Source of the DNA: Labrenzia sp. 011
Lineage (GTDB): Bacteria > Pseudomonadota > Alphaproteobacteria > Rhizobiales > Stappiaceae
NCBI RefSeq assembly: GCF_003075075.1
Contig: NZ_QCYM01000009.1
Coordinates: 62,001-126,000 of the forward strand
Direction: 5' to 3'
DNA: 64,000 nucleotides
A program made the position numbers and the translations under genes. Positions 43,832 to 51,657 of the stretch are shown here, in pieces. Below the pieces are notes generated by a model. That model searched no databases. It worked only from the letters and a program-made list of their open reading frames with translations, and was not told the origin of the DNA. Each line of letters begins with the position of its first letter. Position 1 is the first letter of the stretch.

Positions 43832-44626
43832 TCAGGCCCATCTCTTGTTGGCGTAGTTGACGGCTTCGCGCACGTCGAGCCTGCGGGTGGAATTTCCGCT
43901 GCGCAGGTAGAACACCGAGGCGTTGTTCTCCTCCAGATAGACCGCGCGTGGCGCCGAGCTCACGATGATCATGGCGACATCCTTGTCTTCCACCTGCGTG
44001 AACACGGTATGGATATAGGGGCAGAGGTCGCCGCCGAGGTCTTTCGAGACAATGTCGTTGACCGTGCGTTCGAAGGAATCGAGATCAGGGCTCTTCAGGG
44101 TGGCGAGATCCTTGTCGAGGCCGAGCGGCCGGCCATCGTCGTCCACTCCGATCAGAAGATGGCCGCCATCGGCGTTGAAGAATCCGGCCAGGGTCTTGGC
44201 GATGACCTTCTCCAGACCCCGGTTGACGTGATTTTCCTTCATGTCCCAGCGCAGAGAGGCCTTGAACTCCACCCGGTTGGTCTCTCCCTGTTTCATCAGG
44301 TCCGGAATCAGGGCGGTCTGTTCCTCGCGCAGGGAGCGGTAGGCGGTTGACGTGCGCATGTAGTTGCGCGTGAAAATGCCGAAGGCGAGACCGATGACGG
44401 CGCCAAGCGCCGTATAGGCAACCGCCACATCGACATGCCTCGGAAAGATCACCAGCCACAGGCGGTTGGAGAGGAACTCATACAGGCCGGGGGCCGCCTC
44501 GGGTGCGCGCGCCAGCTCCCACCAGATCACTAGCAGGTTCAGGGGGTGGATCACGAGGACACCGACCACGGCGCCGACAAGCACATAGGCCGCCAGAAAG
44601 GAGAGTTTGAAGGGGGAAAGGGTCAT
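43832..44626 (-). CDS. Membrane-anchored AlbA_2 (Schlafen-like) domain protein
   Basis: 264 residues. Two N-terminal membrane helices (about 7-29 and 65-87), a short linker, then an AlbA_2/divergent AAA_4 domain: GETNRVEFKASLRWD (the ExxxEFK motif), VIAKTLAGFFNADGGHLLIGVDDDGRPLGLD and VFYLRSGNSTRRLDVREA. The domain occurs in nucleic-acid-binding regulators and Schlafen proteins; its role when tethered to the membrane is unknown. Co-transcribed with a TSUP transporter. The ribosome site is not strong. Confidence 0.8.
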   Translation of the reverse strand: MTLSPFKLSFLAAYVLVGAVVGVLVIHPLNLLVIWWELARAPEAAPGLYEFLSNRLWLVIFPRHVDVAVAYTALGAVIGLAFGIFTRNYMRTSTAYRSLREEQTALIPDLMKQGETNRVEFKASLRWDMKENHVNRGLEKVIAKTLAGFFNADGGHLLIGVDDDGRPLGLDKDLATLKSPDLDSFERTVNDIVSKDLGGDLCPYIHTVFTQVEDKDVAMIIVSSAPRAVYLEENNASVFYLRSGNSTRRLDVREAVNYANKRWA

Positions 44627-44796
44627 GTCGAAACGTCCAGGGAAGTAACGGCGGGGCCGGGCCAGTCTAAAAGGAAAACCTGTCGGTCGTCATCCCGTCG
44701 CCGAAAGCAGGCAGCCGGTACATCCTCCGGTCCCGACCTCTCCGTCCGGGCCGCCATGGGAGGCAGCAATCCGGACGGTCTTCGGCGGGACCCGTG

Positions 44797-45969
44797 TCAC
44801 GCTGTGGCGGGCAGGGCGGTTTCGACCAGCTTCACCCAGTAGGAACAGCCGACGGGGATCAGTTCGTCATTGAAATCATACGCCGGGTGATGAAGACCGG
44901 CGCTGTCGCCGTTTCCGGCGAAGATGAACGCGCCGGGGCGTTCCTCCAGCATGTAGGAGAAATCCTCGCCGCCCATCATCGGTTCGATGTCCCGGTCGAC
45001 CTTGCCCGCACCGGAAATGCCCTCGGCGATTTCCGCGGCGAAGTCGGTCTGCGCATCGTGGTTGACCGTGACCGGGTACCCGCGGGTGAATTGCAGCTCG
45101 GCGGTCGCGCCGAAGGTCTCGCCGACCGATCTGACGATGGTTTCCATGCGCTCCTGCGCCAGGTCGCGCATGGCCGGAGACAGGGTGCGCACGGTGCCGC
45201 GCAGCGTCACGTCCTGCGGAATGACGTTGAACGCATTGCCGCCCTGGAACACCGTCACGGAGACGACGAGGGAATCGAGCGGATTGGCATTGCGGCTGGC
45301 GATGGTCTGCAGGGCGCTGACCATCTGCGCGCCGACAACGATCGGGTCAATGGTTTCATGCGGCTTGGCCGCGTGGCCGCCGCGGCCGGTGATCCGGATC
45401 AGGAACTCGTCGGTGGCCGCCATGATCCCGCCCTTGCGGATCGCGAATTCACCCACCGGCAGGCCGGGGTAGTTGTGCATTCCGTAGACTTCCTCGATGG
45501 GCCAGCGGGTCATCAGGCCGTCATCGATCATTGCCTTGGCGCCGGCGCCGCCTTCTTCGGCCGGCTGGAAGATCACCACGACCGTGCCGTCGAAGTTGCG
45601 CGTCTCGGCGAGATATTTCGCCGCGCCCAGCAGCATGGCGGTATGGCCGTCATGGCCGCAGGCGTGCATCTTGCCCGGAACCCTGGAGGCATAGGGCTTG
45701 CCGGTGACTTCCTCGATGGGCAGGGCATCCATGTCCGCCCGCAGGGCTATGGTTTTGCCGATGCCGCCGTTCCTGCCCTTGATCACGCCCACGACACCGG
45801 TCCTGCCGATGCCTGTGGCGACTTCATCCAGCCCGAAGCTCTCCAGAAGTTCCGTCACCTTTGCGGCGGTCCGGACGGTTTCATAGAGAATTTCCGGGTT
45901 TTCGTGAAAATCGCGGCGCCAGGCCGTGATCTCGTCGGTCAGATCAGCAAGGCGGTTAATGACGGGCAT
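44797..45969 (-). CDS. M20D-family amidohydrolase (hippurate hydrolase-like)
   Basis: A 390-residue di-metal amidohydrolase. Ligands lie in MHACGHDGH (Cys104, His106, Asp107, His109) and QPAEEGG (Glu138-Glu139); GRGGHAAKPHETIDPI is the dimerisation lid. Family enzymes cleave N-acyl amino acids or indole-acetyl conjugates; substrate unknown. GGAGACC precedes the ATG. Single gene. Confidence 0.92.
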   Translation of the reverse strand: MPVINRLADLTDEITAWRRDFHENPEILYETVRTAAKVTELLESFGLDEVATGIGRTGVVGVIKGRNGGIGKTIALRADMDALPIEEVTGKPYASRVPGKMHACGHDGHTAMLLGAAKYLAETRNFDGTVVVIFQPAEEGGAGAKAMIDDGLMTRWPIEEVYGMHNYPGLPVGEFAIRKGGIMAATDEFLIRITGRGGHAAKPHETIDPIVVGAQMVSALQTIASRNANPLDSLVVSVTVFQGGNAFNVIPQDVTLRGTVRTLSPAMRDLAQERMETIVRSVGETFGATAELQFTRGYPVTVNHDAQTDFAAEIAEGISGAGKVDRDIEPMMGGEDFSYMLEERPGAFIFAGNGDSAGLHHPAYDFNDELIPVGCSYWVKLVETALPATA

Positions 45970-46133
45970 GCAGGTCTCCTGAAAAACAGCGGATCGGAAG
46001 CACGCGTGGCGCGGGCATTGCGGATCCCGCCATCGAAGCGGAAGGTGGTGTGCAATAACCTACCTCAAGCGGTAAAAAGGGGAAGTAGGCTTGACGAAAA
46101 ACTTTTGTGCCGGACTGTCGGACGCGCCGCTTT

Positions 46134-46814
46134 TCATCGTCCTTCCGGCAAGACCTGTTCTGACTTCATGCGATAGACACAGGTGCGCTTGATCTCGTTG
46201 TCCTCGAGGGCGCCGACGACCGGGACGTTGTAGACGGCAAGCTCGGTCAGCCGGGTTTTCGGCAGGCAGGATCTGCCCGGATCGCCCACCAGAACATCCG
46301 TGCCCCGCTCCAGCAGCCGGTCCAGCAGGCCGGTCACCTTGTCCGCCATGGCCCTGTCGTAGAAGACGTCGCCGCAAAAGACGATATCGGCGTCCGGTGG
46401 TGGAGACGCGGTGATGTCCGCCATTTCGAGACTGAGGGCGACCCCGTTGAGCTCCGCGTTGAGACCTGCCGCGGCAAGGGCGAAGGGGTCGATGTCGACC
46501 GCATGGCAGGACGTGGCGCCGGCCATCATGGCAGCGATGCCCACAAGACCGGAGCCACAGGCAAAATCCAGTACCCGTCTGCCGCGAACCAGATCCGGCG
46601 TGTCGAGAATATAGCGGGCAAGGCCCTGTCCCCCCGCCCAGGCAAAGGCCCAGAAGGGCGGCGCCAGGCCCAGTTCTCCCAGGTCCTCTTCGGTCTTCTG
46701 CCACAGCGCCATGGCCTCGTCGGCCACATGCAGGCGGATTTCCTCCGCATGCGGTACCGGCCTTATGCGGGTCTCCCGGCGGATGAAGTCGATAGGGTCC
46801 TTGATAGGCGTCAT
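46134..46814 (-). CDS. METTL20/ETFB-lysine-methyltransferase-like SAM enzyme
   Basis: 226 residues, class I methyltransferase: VLDFACGSGLVGIAAMMAGA is the SAM loop, CHAVDIDPFALAAAGLNAELN the acidic ribose-binding loop, and CGDVFYDRAMADKV the catalytic region. The preceding PPFWAFAWAGGQGLARY and long N-terminal segment match bacterial relatives of METTL20, which methylate the beta subunit of electron-transfer flavoprotein; this specific role is inferred. ATG 46814 is chosen over a GTG three codons upstream. Last gene of the gpsA-YciI-EVE run. Confidence 0.8.
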   Translation of the reverse strand: MTPIKDPIDFIRRETRIRPVPHAEEIRLHVADEAMALWQKTEEDLGELGLAPPFWAFAWAGGQGLARYILDTPDLVRGRRVLDFACGSGLVGIAAMMAGATSCHAVDIDPFALAAAGLNAELNGVALSLEMADITASPPPDADIVFCGDVFYDRAMADKVTGLLDRLLERGTDVLVGDPGRSCLPKTRLTELAVYNVPVVGALEDNEIKRTCVYRMKSEQVLPEGR

Positions 46815-46873
46815 TCGCTTCACCGTCTGGCGGGGTTCAAACCGTTTTGCGCAGGAGCTTCAGGCCGGGTCCT

Positions 46874-47299
46874 TCAGGCCGGGTTCTTCAGACCGCCCAT
46901 TTCGCAGACGATCTTCCATTCCTCTTCGGTGACGGGCTGGACTGACAGGCGCATCGACGTGACGAGGGACATGCCGGCCAGCCGGGGTTCCGCCTTGACG
47001 TCGGCCAGTGTCACCGGCCTGGGCATGTCGCGGACCGCCTTGAAATCCACGCATTCCCAACGCGGGTCGTCGATGGTGGTGTCCGGATGGATGTCGCTGC
47101 AGACTTCCACGATGCCGACGATCTCCTTGCCGACATTGGAATGGTAGAAGAAGGCCTTGTCGCCGATCTGCATGGCGCGCATGTTGTTGCGCGCCTGGTA
47201 GTTGCGGATGCCGTCCCACTGCTCGCCGGCCTCGCCCCTGGCCTTCTGCTGTTCCCAGGACCATTTGTCCGGCTCGGATTTGATCAGCCAGTAACGCAC
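46874..47299 (-). CDS. EVE-domain protein
   Basis: A 141-residue single-domain protein of the PUA-like EVE family: YWLIKSEPDKWSW, WDGIRNYQARNNMRAMQIGDKAFFYHS, IVGIVEV and WKIVCEMGGL. EVE domains bind modified bases in nucleic acids; the stand-alone cytosolic form is widespread in proteobacteria and of unknown role. Its start directly abuts the YciI stop. Confidence 0.94.
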   Translation of the reverse strand: MRYWLIKSEPDKWSWEQQKARGEAGEQWDGIRNYQARNNMRAMQIGDKAFFYHSNVGKEIVGIVEVCSDIHPDTTIDDPRWECVDFKAVRDMPRPVTLADVKAEPRLAGMSLVTSMRLSVQPVTEEEWKIVCEMGGLKNPA

Positions 47300-47590
47300 T
47301 TACTTGCTCTCCGGATTCTTGATCGCCCAGTTCCACGGGCGGATTTCGACGCTTTCGAACAGACCGGCGGCGGCATAGGGGTCTTCCTGGGAAATGGCGA
47401 GGATTTCATCCCGGTTGGCCGCCTCGATCACCACCAGGGAGCCGGTCATGTTGCCGTCGTCATCCATGAAGGGTCCGGCGGCCTTGAGGCTGTCGCCCAG
47501 TCCCTTGAGGAATTCCAGATGCGCCGCGCGATTGTCGAGGCGGGTTTGCAGGGCACCGTGTTTGTCGGTGCAGATCAGGGCATAAAGCAT
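47300..47590 (-). CDS. YciI-like protein
   Basis: A 96-residue YCII/ferredoxin-like fold protein (MLYALICTDKHGALQTRLDNRAAHLEFLKG; GSLVVIEAANRDEILAISQEDPYAAAGLF). The family has a conserved His/Asp pocket and unknown activity. Placed between gpsA and the EVE gene, an arrangement typical of alphaproteobacteria. Confidence 0.92.
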   Translation of the reverse strand: MLYALICTDKHGALQTRLDNRAAHLEFLKGLGDSLKAAGPFMDDDGNMTGSLVVIEAANRDEILAISQEDPYAAAGLFESVEIRPWNWAIKNPESK

Positions 47591-47735
47591 GAGAAGAGAC
47601 CCTCGGGTTGTCGAATTCCGGACGAACCTAGGGCCGGTTTTTCATAAACTCAATGGCGGAAAGCCGGATTGTGGTGCGCCAGGCCTTTCCCTGCCCCGGC
47701 GGGTGGCCGTCGGCCAGGGATCCTTGCACGGAAAT

Positions 47736-48743
47736 TCACGCGCCTTCGGTCTCGGCCTTCAGCGGCCGGGCCATCAGGGTGTTGAGCGCATCGTCGATGG
47801 TCAGGTCCTCGTCGATCATCCGTGCGACGGTCTCGCAGATCGGCACCTCGACATCGTATTTTTCCGCCAGCTTGACGGCGACCCGCGCCGAATAGGCACC
47901 CTCGGCAAGCTTCCCGCCGGCGGAAATCAGGTCGGAGGCCATGAAGCCTTCCCCGAGCCGCAGGCCGAAGGAGAAGTTGCGGGACTGGGTGGAGGAGCAG
48001 GTCAGCACAAGGTCACCGAGACCGGACAGGCCGGTCAGGGTCTCGCTCTGGGCGCCCATGGCGGCCCCCAGACGGGAGAGTTCGGCAAAACCGCGTGCGG
48101 TCAGGGCCGCCTGGGCGCTGGCGCCCAGCTTGCGGCCGGCAACGGCGCCGCAGGCAATCGCCAGAACATTTTTCAGCGCACCACCGATCTGGGTGCCGAG
48201 AATGTCGATGGAGGCGTAGGGACGGAAACTCGGCGATTGCAAGGCCTCGCACAGGCTGAGCGCGGTCTTGGTGGACGTCGAGGCAATGGTGACCGCCGTG
48301 GGCAGTCCGCGCGCCACATCGTCGGCGAAACTCGGTCCGGAGAGCACGCCCGGTTCCACGCCGGGCAGTTCCTCGCTCATCACCTTGGACAGCAGTTTTC
48401 CGCTGGATTGCTCGATGCCCTTGGCGCACAGGACGACCGGGCCGCGGGCCTTGCCGGTCTTTTTCAGGGCGGCCAGCATGGCGCGGGTGGTCTGCGCGGG
48501 GGTGACCAGCAGGACGGCATCCGCGTCCGCGGCTTCCGCCAGAGAATCCGTGGCATTCAGGTCTTCATCGAAGGTGATGCCTGGCAGATAGCGGGCATTC
48601 TGCCGGCGGGAGCGGATGTCGGAAACGATGGCCGGATCGCGCGCCCACAAGCGGACATCGCGTCCGGCACGGGCGGCCGTCAGGGCAAGAGCGGTTCCCC
48701 AGGCTCCGCCGCCTATGACGCCGACTGTCTTAATGGCGCCCAT
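47736..48743 (-). CDS. gpsA: Glycerol-3-phosphate dehydrogenase [NAD(P)+]
   Basis: Makes sn-glycerol 3-phosphate for phospholipids; 335 residues. GVIGGGAWGTALA binds the nucleotide, LCAKGIE and LSGPSFADDVARGLPTAVTIA line the site, and NVLAIACGAVAGRKLGASAQAAL contains the catalytic lysine region. ATG 48743 follows GGAAAGGCAGAACA. The 3' end of a decayed Nudix copy overlaps its first codons. In relatives tsaD usually lies next upstream; here 6.3 kb separates them. Confidence 0.96.
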   Translation of the reverse strand: MGAIKTVGVIGGGAWGTALALTAARAGRDVRLWARDPAIVSDIRSRRQNARYLPGITFDEDLNATDSLAEAADADAVLLVTPAQTTRAMLAALKKTGKARGPVVLCAKGIEQSSGKLLSKVMSEELPGVEPGVLSGPSFADDVARGLPTAVTIASTSTKTALSLCEALQSPSFRPYASIDILGTQIGGALKNVLAIACGAVAGRKLGASAQAALTARGFAELSRLGAAMGAQSETLTGLSGLGDLVLTCSSTQSRNFSFGLRLGEGFMASDLISAGGKLAEGAYSARVAVKLAEKYDVEVPICETVARMIDEDLTIDDALNTLMARPLKAETEGA

Positions 48744-49206
48744 TGTTCTGCCTTTCCATACGCGACCGTAGTGTATCAAGCTGCGCTCCCAACCCTTCAA
48801 AGTAGCGGGTCCCGGCCGGTGCAGCATTCGCGAAAGGATCACCCGGGAACGGACCGAACCGCAAGGGCGGCCCGCCGGTTCCCGGCGACTTTTCGAAATG
48901 TTCCCATTGTTCGGCAGGCTTTTCAGGAATGCGACCGTAAAAATGCCGCCGCCGATTCAATCCGGAGAGACTTCCGGGAGCATCTTCGATGAAGCGATCC
49001 CGAACCGCGAACGATTCGGGCGCGATATCCAAGGAAAGTCCAGACACTCCGAAAAAATCGCGGCAGGGCGTCTGAAAAGGGATTTTCCGCGGATCCGCCG
49101 CGCCGCCGGGGACCTGACGGTCCGGATTGCGGTGAACCGGTTCGGCAATGACCGAAATCGCCGGTCCGCAGGTCAGGTCGGCAGGGGAAAAGTGATGGAG
49201 GTGCAC
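48730..49206 (-). pseudogene. Degenerate tandem copy of the Nudix gene
   Basis: A continuous 158-residue frame from GTG 49206 (AGGA 8 bases upstream) aligns along its length with the Nudix protein just upstream: LTCG near the start, QVPGG, DP, a C-terminal WEHFEKSPGTGG matching WEHYEMFPSGGG, and YFEGLGAQLDTLRSRM matching FFAAFGAPLEALRTRL. The Nudix box has lost its REFNEETGL glutamates (RDFFGVSGL instead), so pyrophosphatase activity should be gone. No stop codon interrupts it, so it could still be translated as an inactive paralogue. Its end overlaps the gpsA start by 14 bases. Confidence 0.7.
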
Positions 49207-49231
49207 GGTCGGAATCCTCGGTGCCGGTGGC

Positions 49232-49735
49232 TCAGGCGGTTTTTCCGGTCCCGGACAAGCGGGTGCGGAGGGCCTCCAGCGGTGCACCGAAGGCGGCGAA
49301 GAATCTTTCCGGGTCCCGGGCCCGGGGGCCGAACAGGTCGATCCAGAAGAACCGGCAGCGAATCGGATCGCCGCCGCCGCTGGGAAACATTTCGTAATGT
49401 TCCCATGTGTCGCCGGGACGCGCGCCGATCCGGACATGATAGTTGCGCCGCACATGGCGTCCGCGCAGGGATCTGTCCGGGGCGGGCCTGAACTGTCCGA
49501 GGGGCGGTATCGTCTCGAACGGCAGGTCCTGATCGGAAAAATGGTCGAAAGCGGCGTCGAGTGTCAGGCCGGTTTCCTCGTTGAATTCCCGCATGGCGCC
49601 GTGCAGGAAACTCTCGCCCGGATCCACCGTTCCACCGGGCACCTGCATCCCGAGCTGGGGCGTGTCCGGTTCGTCGAAGACCAGCAGGTCCGTGCCGCAG
49701 GTCAGGTAGACATAGGCCTTGTGGTAGACGCGCAT
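49232..49735 (-). CDS. Nudix hydrolase
   Basis: A 167-residue pyrophosphohydrolase with a full Nudix box from residue 34 (GGTVDPGESFLHGAMREFNEETGL): glycines, REFNEE glutamates and the closing GL are all present. It should cleave a nucleoside diphosphate linked to some X; the substrate is unknown. AAGAGAAGAG precedes the ATG. It is followed after 25 bases by its own decayed copy and then gpsA, and diverges from the polysaccharide cassette. Confidence 0.88.
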   Translation of the reverse strand: MRVYHKAYVYLTCGTDLLVFDEPDTPQLGMQVPGGTVDPGESFLHGAMREFNEETGLTLDAAFDHFSDQDLPFETIPPLGQFRPAPDRSLRGRHVRRNYHVRIGARPGDTWEHYEMFPSGGGDPIRCRFFWIDLFGPRARDPERFFAAFGAPLEALRTRLSGTGKTA

Positions 49736-50185
49736 GAAATCTCTTCTCTTGTTGAAACGTCACTTCGACCTAGCACACTTGGCATCAGGCGGGACCTCTT
49801 GATAGGGCATTGAATGTCCTTACCCGGATGAAGCGCGATTGCAATCTTCCCGCATGCCGCTTAGTGGTTGAATCAGGATCTGGCAAGTGTTTGCGGAATT
49901 CTTTGCCGGATTACGTCCCGCGGCGAAAGTGCAGCTTTTTCCCCGTAGAGCGGTTGTCCGAGGGCGGATTCAACTCCAGGCCCTGTTGTTTCGTCTTTTT
50001 TACTCCTTTCTGTCGTTGGATTTTTCGTTCTCTATTTACATAACGTTACGATCTATCAAGGATTTTTAATTTGGAATCTGAAATTAATTCCATAAATATA
50101 AATATTATATGGAAAAACACTTGATTTTTAACTGATTGTTAATACCGTTGCAGTGCAGCATTTTTCGAATTTCGGAGTTTCGGTG
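49736..50185. other. AT-rich 450-bp divergent intergenic region
   Basis: No gene is seen between the Nudix gene and the HlyD-type gene. The right half (about 50000-50150) is strikingly AT-rich (runs such as AATTAATTCCATAAATATAAA) compared with the rest of the window, as expected of a regulated promoter or imported DNA. It holds a perfect CtrA-type site at 50128-50142. Confidence 0.7.
50128..50142 (+). promoter_or_regulatory. CtrA-type binding site TTAA-N7-TTAA
   Basis: TTAA-CTGATTG-TTAA matches the alphaproteobacterial CtrA consensus at all eight fixed bases and lies 44 bp before the first gene of the polysaccharide cassette. CtrA links surface polysaccharide, motility and cell cycle in this class; control here is inference. 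Confidence 0.55.
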
Positions 50186-51607
50186 ATGAGTGTCGAAAGC
50201 TCGAGAATTCTTTTGGTAACGCGTATTTTTGGTTTTGTTTTCGTTTTTGTTCTTGTGTCGGTTGTGGTTCTGGCAACTTTGCCGAACAGAATGTTCCTCG
50301 TTTCTGAAAACGCCCTGATCAACGCGCCTGTCCAAACGATTTCCTCGAAGATCAACGGGCAGGTCGTCGACCTGAGTGTCCAGATCGGTCAGGAGGTTGC
50401 CCCGTTCGCGAAGGTGGCCGAGATCGAGAATTTCGAGCGCGACAATGCGATCGCGATGAGCATGCGCATGGAGTTGCTTCAGCTCACCGACCGGCAGAAG
50501 GCGTTGCACTCGACGATAGACAGGACCTCGCTTCAGCTCGGTCTTATCCGTGAACAGGCGAATGCGACCAAGCAGGGGCTGATCGAAGATCTGAAGGTCC
50601 TGGCGCGAAAAGCCGAAAACCAGTTGCTCGCCGAAGAATCCCGGGTCGAGGAACAGGAATCTATCTTCCTTCAGAAGAAGAGCCTGGTCGATATCGGCCA
50701 GCTGAGCGAAACGGTGCTCACGCAGTATAGGCAGAAACTGGATGCGGCAAGCCACCGGATGGAGACCGCCCGTGACGATCTCACGCGGCAGACCAACATG
50801 GTGGATTCGATCGCTCGGGGTGTCTATTCCGGCGGCCTCGCAACCAACCTGATGTCGCTCGAATTTCAGGAAAAGTCGCTCGACATGGAGCATCGCAAGG
50901 CCTTGTCCGAGCTTGAGATCGTCCGCTCGCGTGTCGGCGAAATCGAACGGATGGTCGCGGTGGAAGGTCTGAGCAATTCTGCGATCAGCAGCGACAACGT
51001 GCTGGCGCGCCAGCCCGGGCGGATCGTCAGCGTCGAGGTCGCGCCGGGCGAGACAGTTGCCAAGGGCGCGGTTATCGCACGCACGATGAATTGCGAAGAA
51101 AGCTTCGTCGTTGCCGTCTTTCCCGGCCGTGAGGTCGAGGACGTTCTGGTCGGGACTCCTGCGCTGGTCAATGTCCGGTCGCTGGGTGCGAAATACAACG
51201 GCCGTGTGGAGCGGGTTGTGCGCTACTATAATACCGGCGCCGAGACGCGCTATTTCAAGAAGTTTCCGGATGCTGAAGGTCACGAGGTCTATGTGTTCAT
51301 CCGGGTGAACGATACGGCGCAGGAGACGGAAGCCACTCCGGTTTCCGACAAGAAATTTTTCGGCTGCAATGTGGGGGAAGAAGTGATCGTCGCTCTCGGT
51401 GAGCCGCTTCTTCAGCGGGCGGCCAATCTGTTCCGCTCTTCCAAGCCGCTCATGGTAGCGGAAGCGGCCGCCGCTTCCGGCCAGCCGGAGGTGCCGCAGG
51501 GTGTCGATCCGTTAGCTCTCGAAAATGACCGGATCGCGGCCTTGTCGGGCGATATCCGCGATCTGGTGAAAAAGAACCGTGGTGAAAAACCCTCGGTCGG
51601 GAAATAA
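50186..51607 (+). CDS. HlyD-type membrane-fusion adaptor (BgsB-like)
   Basis: 473 residues: one N-terminal membrane helix (about 8-31), a lipoyl-like beta half (INAPVQTISSKINGQVVDLSVQIGQEV), a long coiled coil (about 75-255), the second lipoyl half (ARQPGRIVSVEVAPGETVAKGAVIARTM) and a beta-barrel region; the C-terminus is polar. This is a periplasmic adaptor as in HlyD or BgsB of the Sinorhizobium mixed-linkage glucan system, presumably helping export the polymer made by the GT2 enzyme. ATG 50186 has GGAG 7-8 bases before it. First gene of a three-gene cassette. Confidence 0.82.
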   Translation: MSVESSRILLVTRIFGFVFVFVLVSVVVLATLPNRMFLVSENALINAPVQTISSKINGQVVDLSVQIGQEVAPFAKVAEIENFERDNAIAMSMRMELLQLTDRQKALHSTIDRTSLQLGLIREQANATKQGLIEDLKVLARKAENQLLAEESRVEEQESIFLQKKSLVDIGQLSETVLTQYRQKLDAASHRMETARDDLTRQTNMVDSIARGVYSGGLATNLMSLEFQEKSLDMEHRKALSELEIVRSRVGEIERMVAVEGLSNSAISSDNVLARQPGRIVSVEVAPGETVAKGAVIARTMNCEESFVVAVFPGREVEDVLVGTPALVNVRSLGAKYNGRVERVVRYYNTGAETRYFKKFPDAEGHEVYVFIRVNDTAQETEATPVSDKKFFGCNVGEEVIVALGEPLLQRAANLFRSSKPLMVAEAAAASGQPEVPQGVDPLALENDRIAALSGDIRDLVKKNRGEKPSVGK

Positions 51608-51657
51608 CCCATGGGCCTCCCCCGGTCCTCGATGTGTCGTGACAGCAGGGGGGCGCC

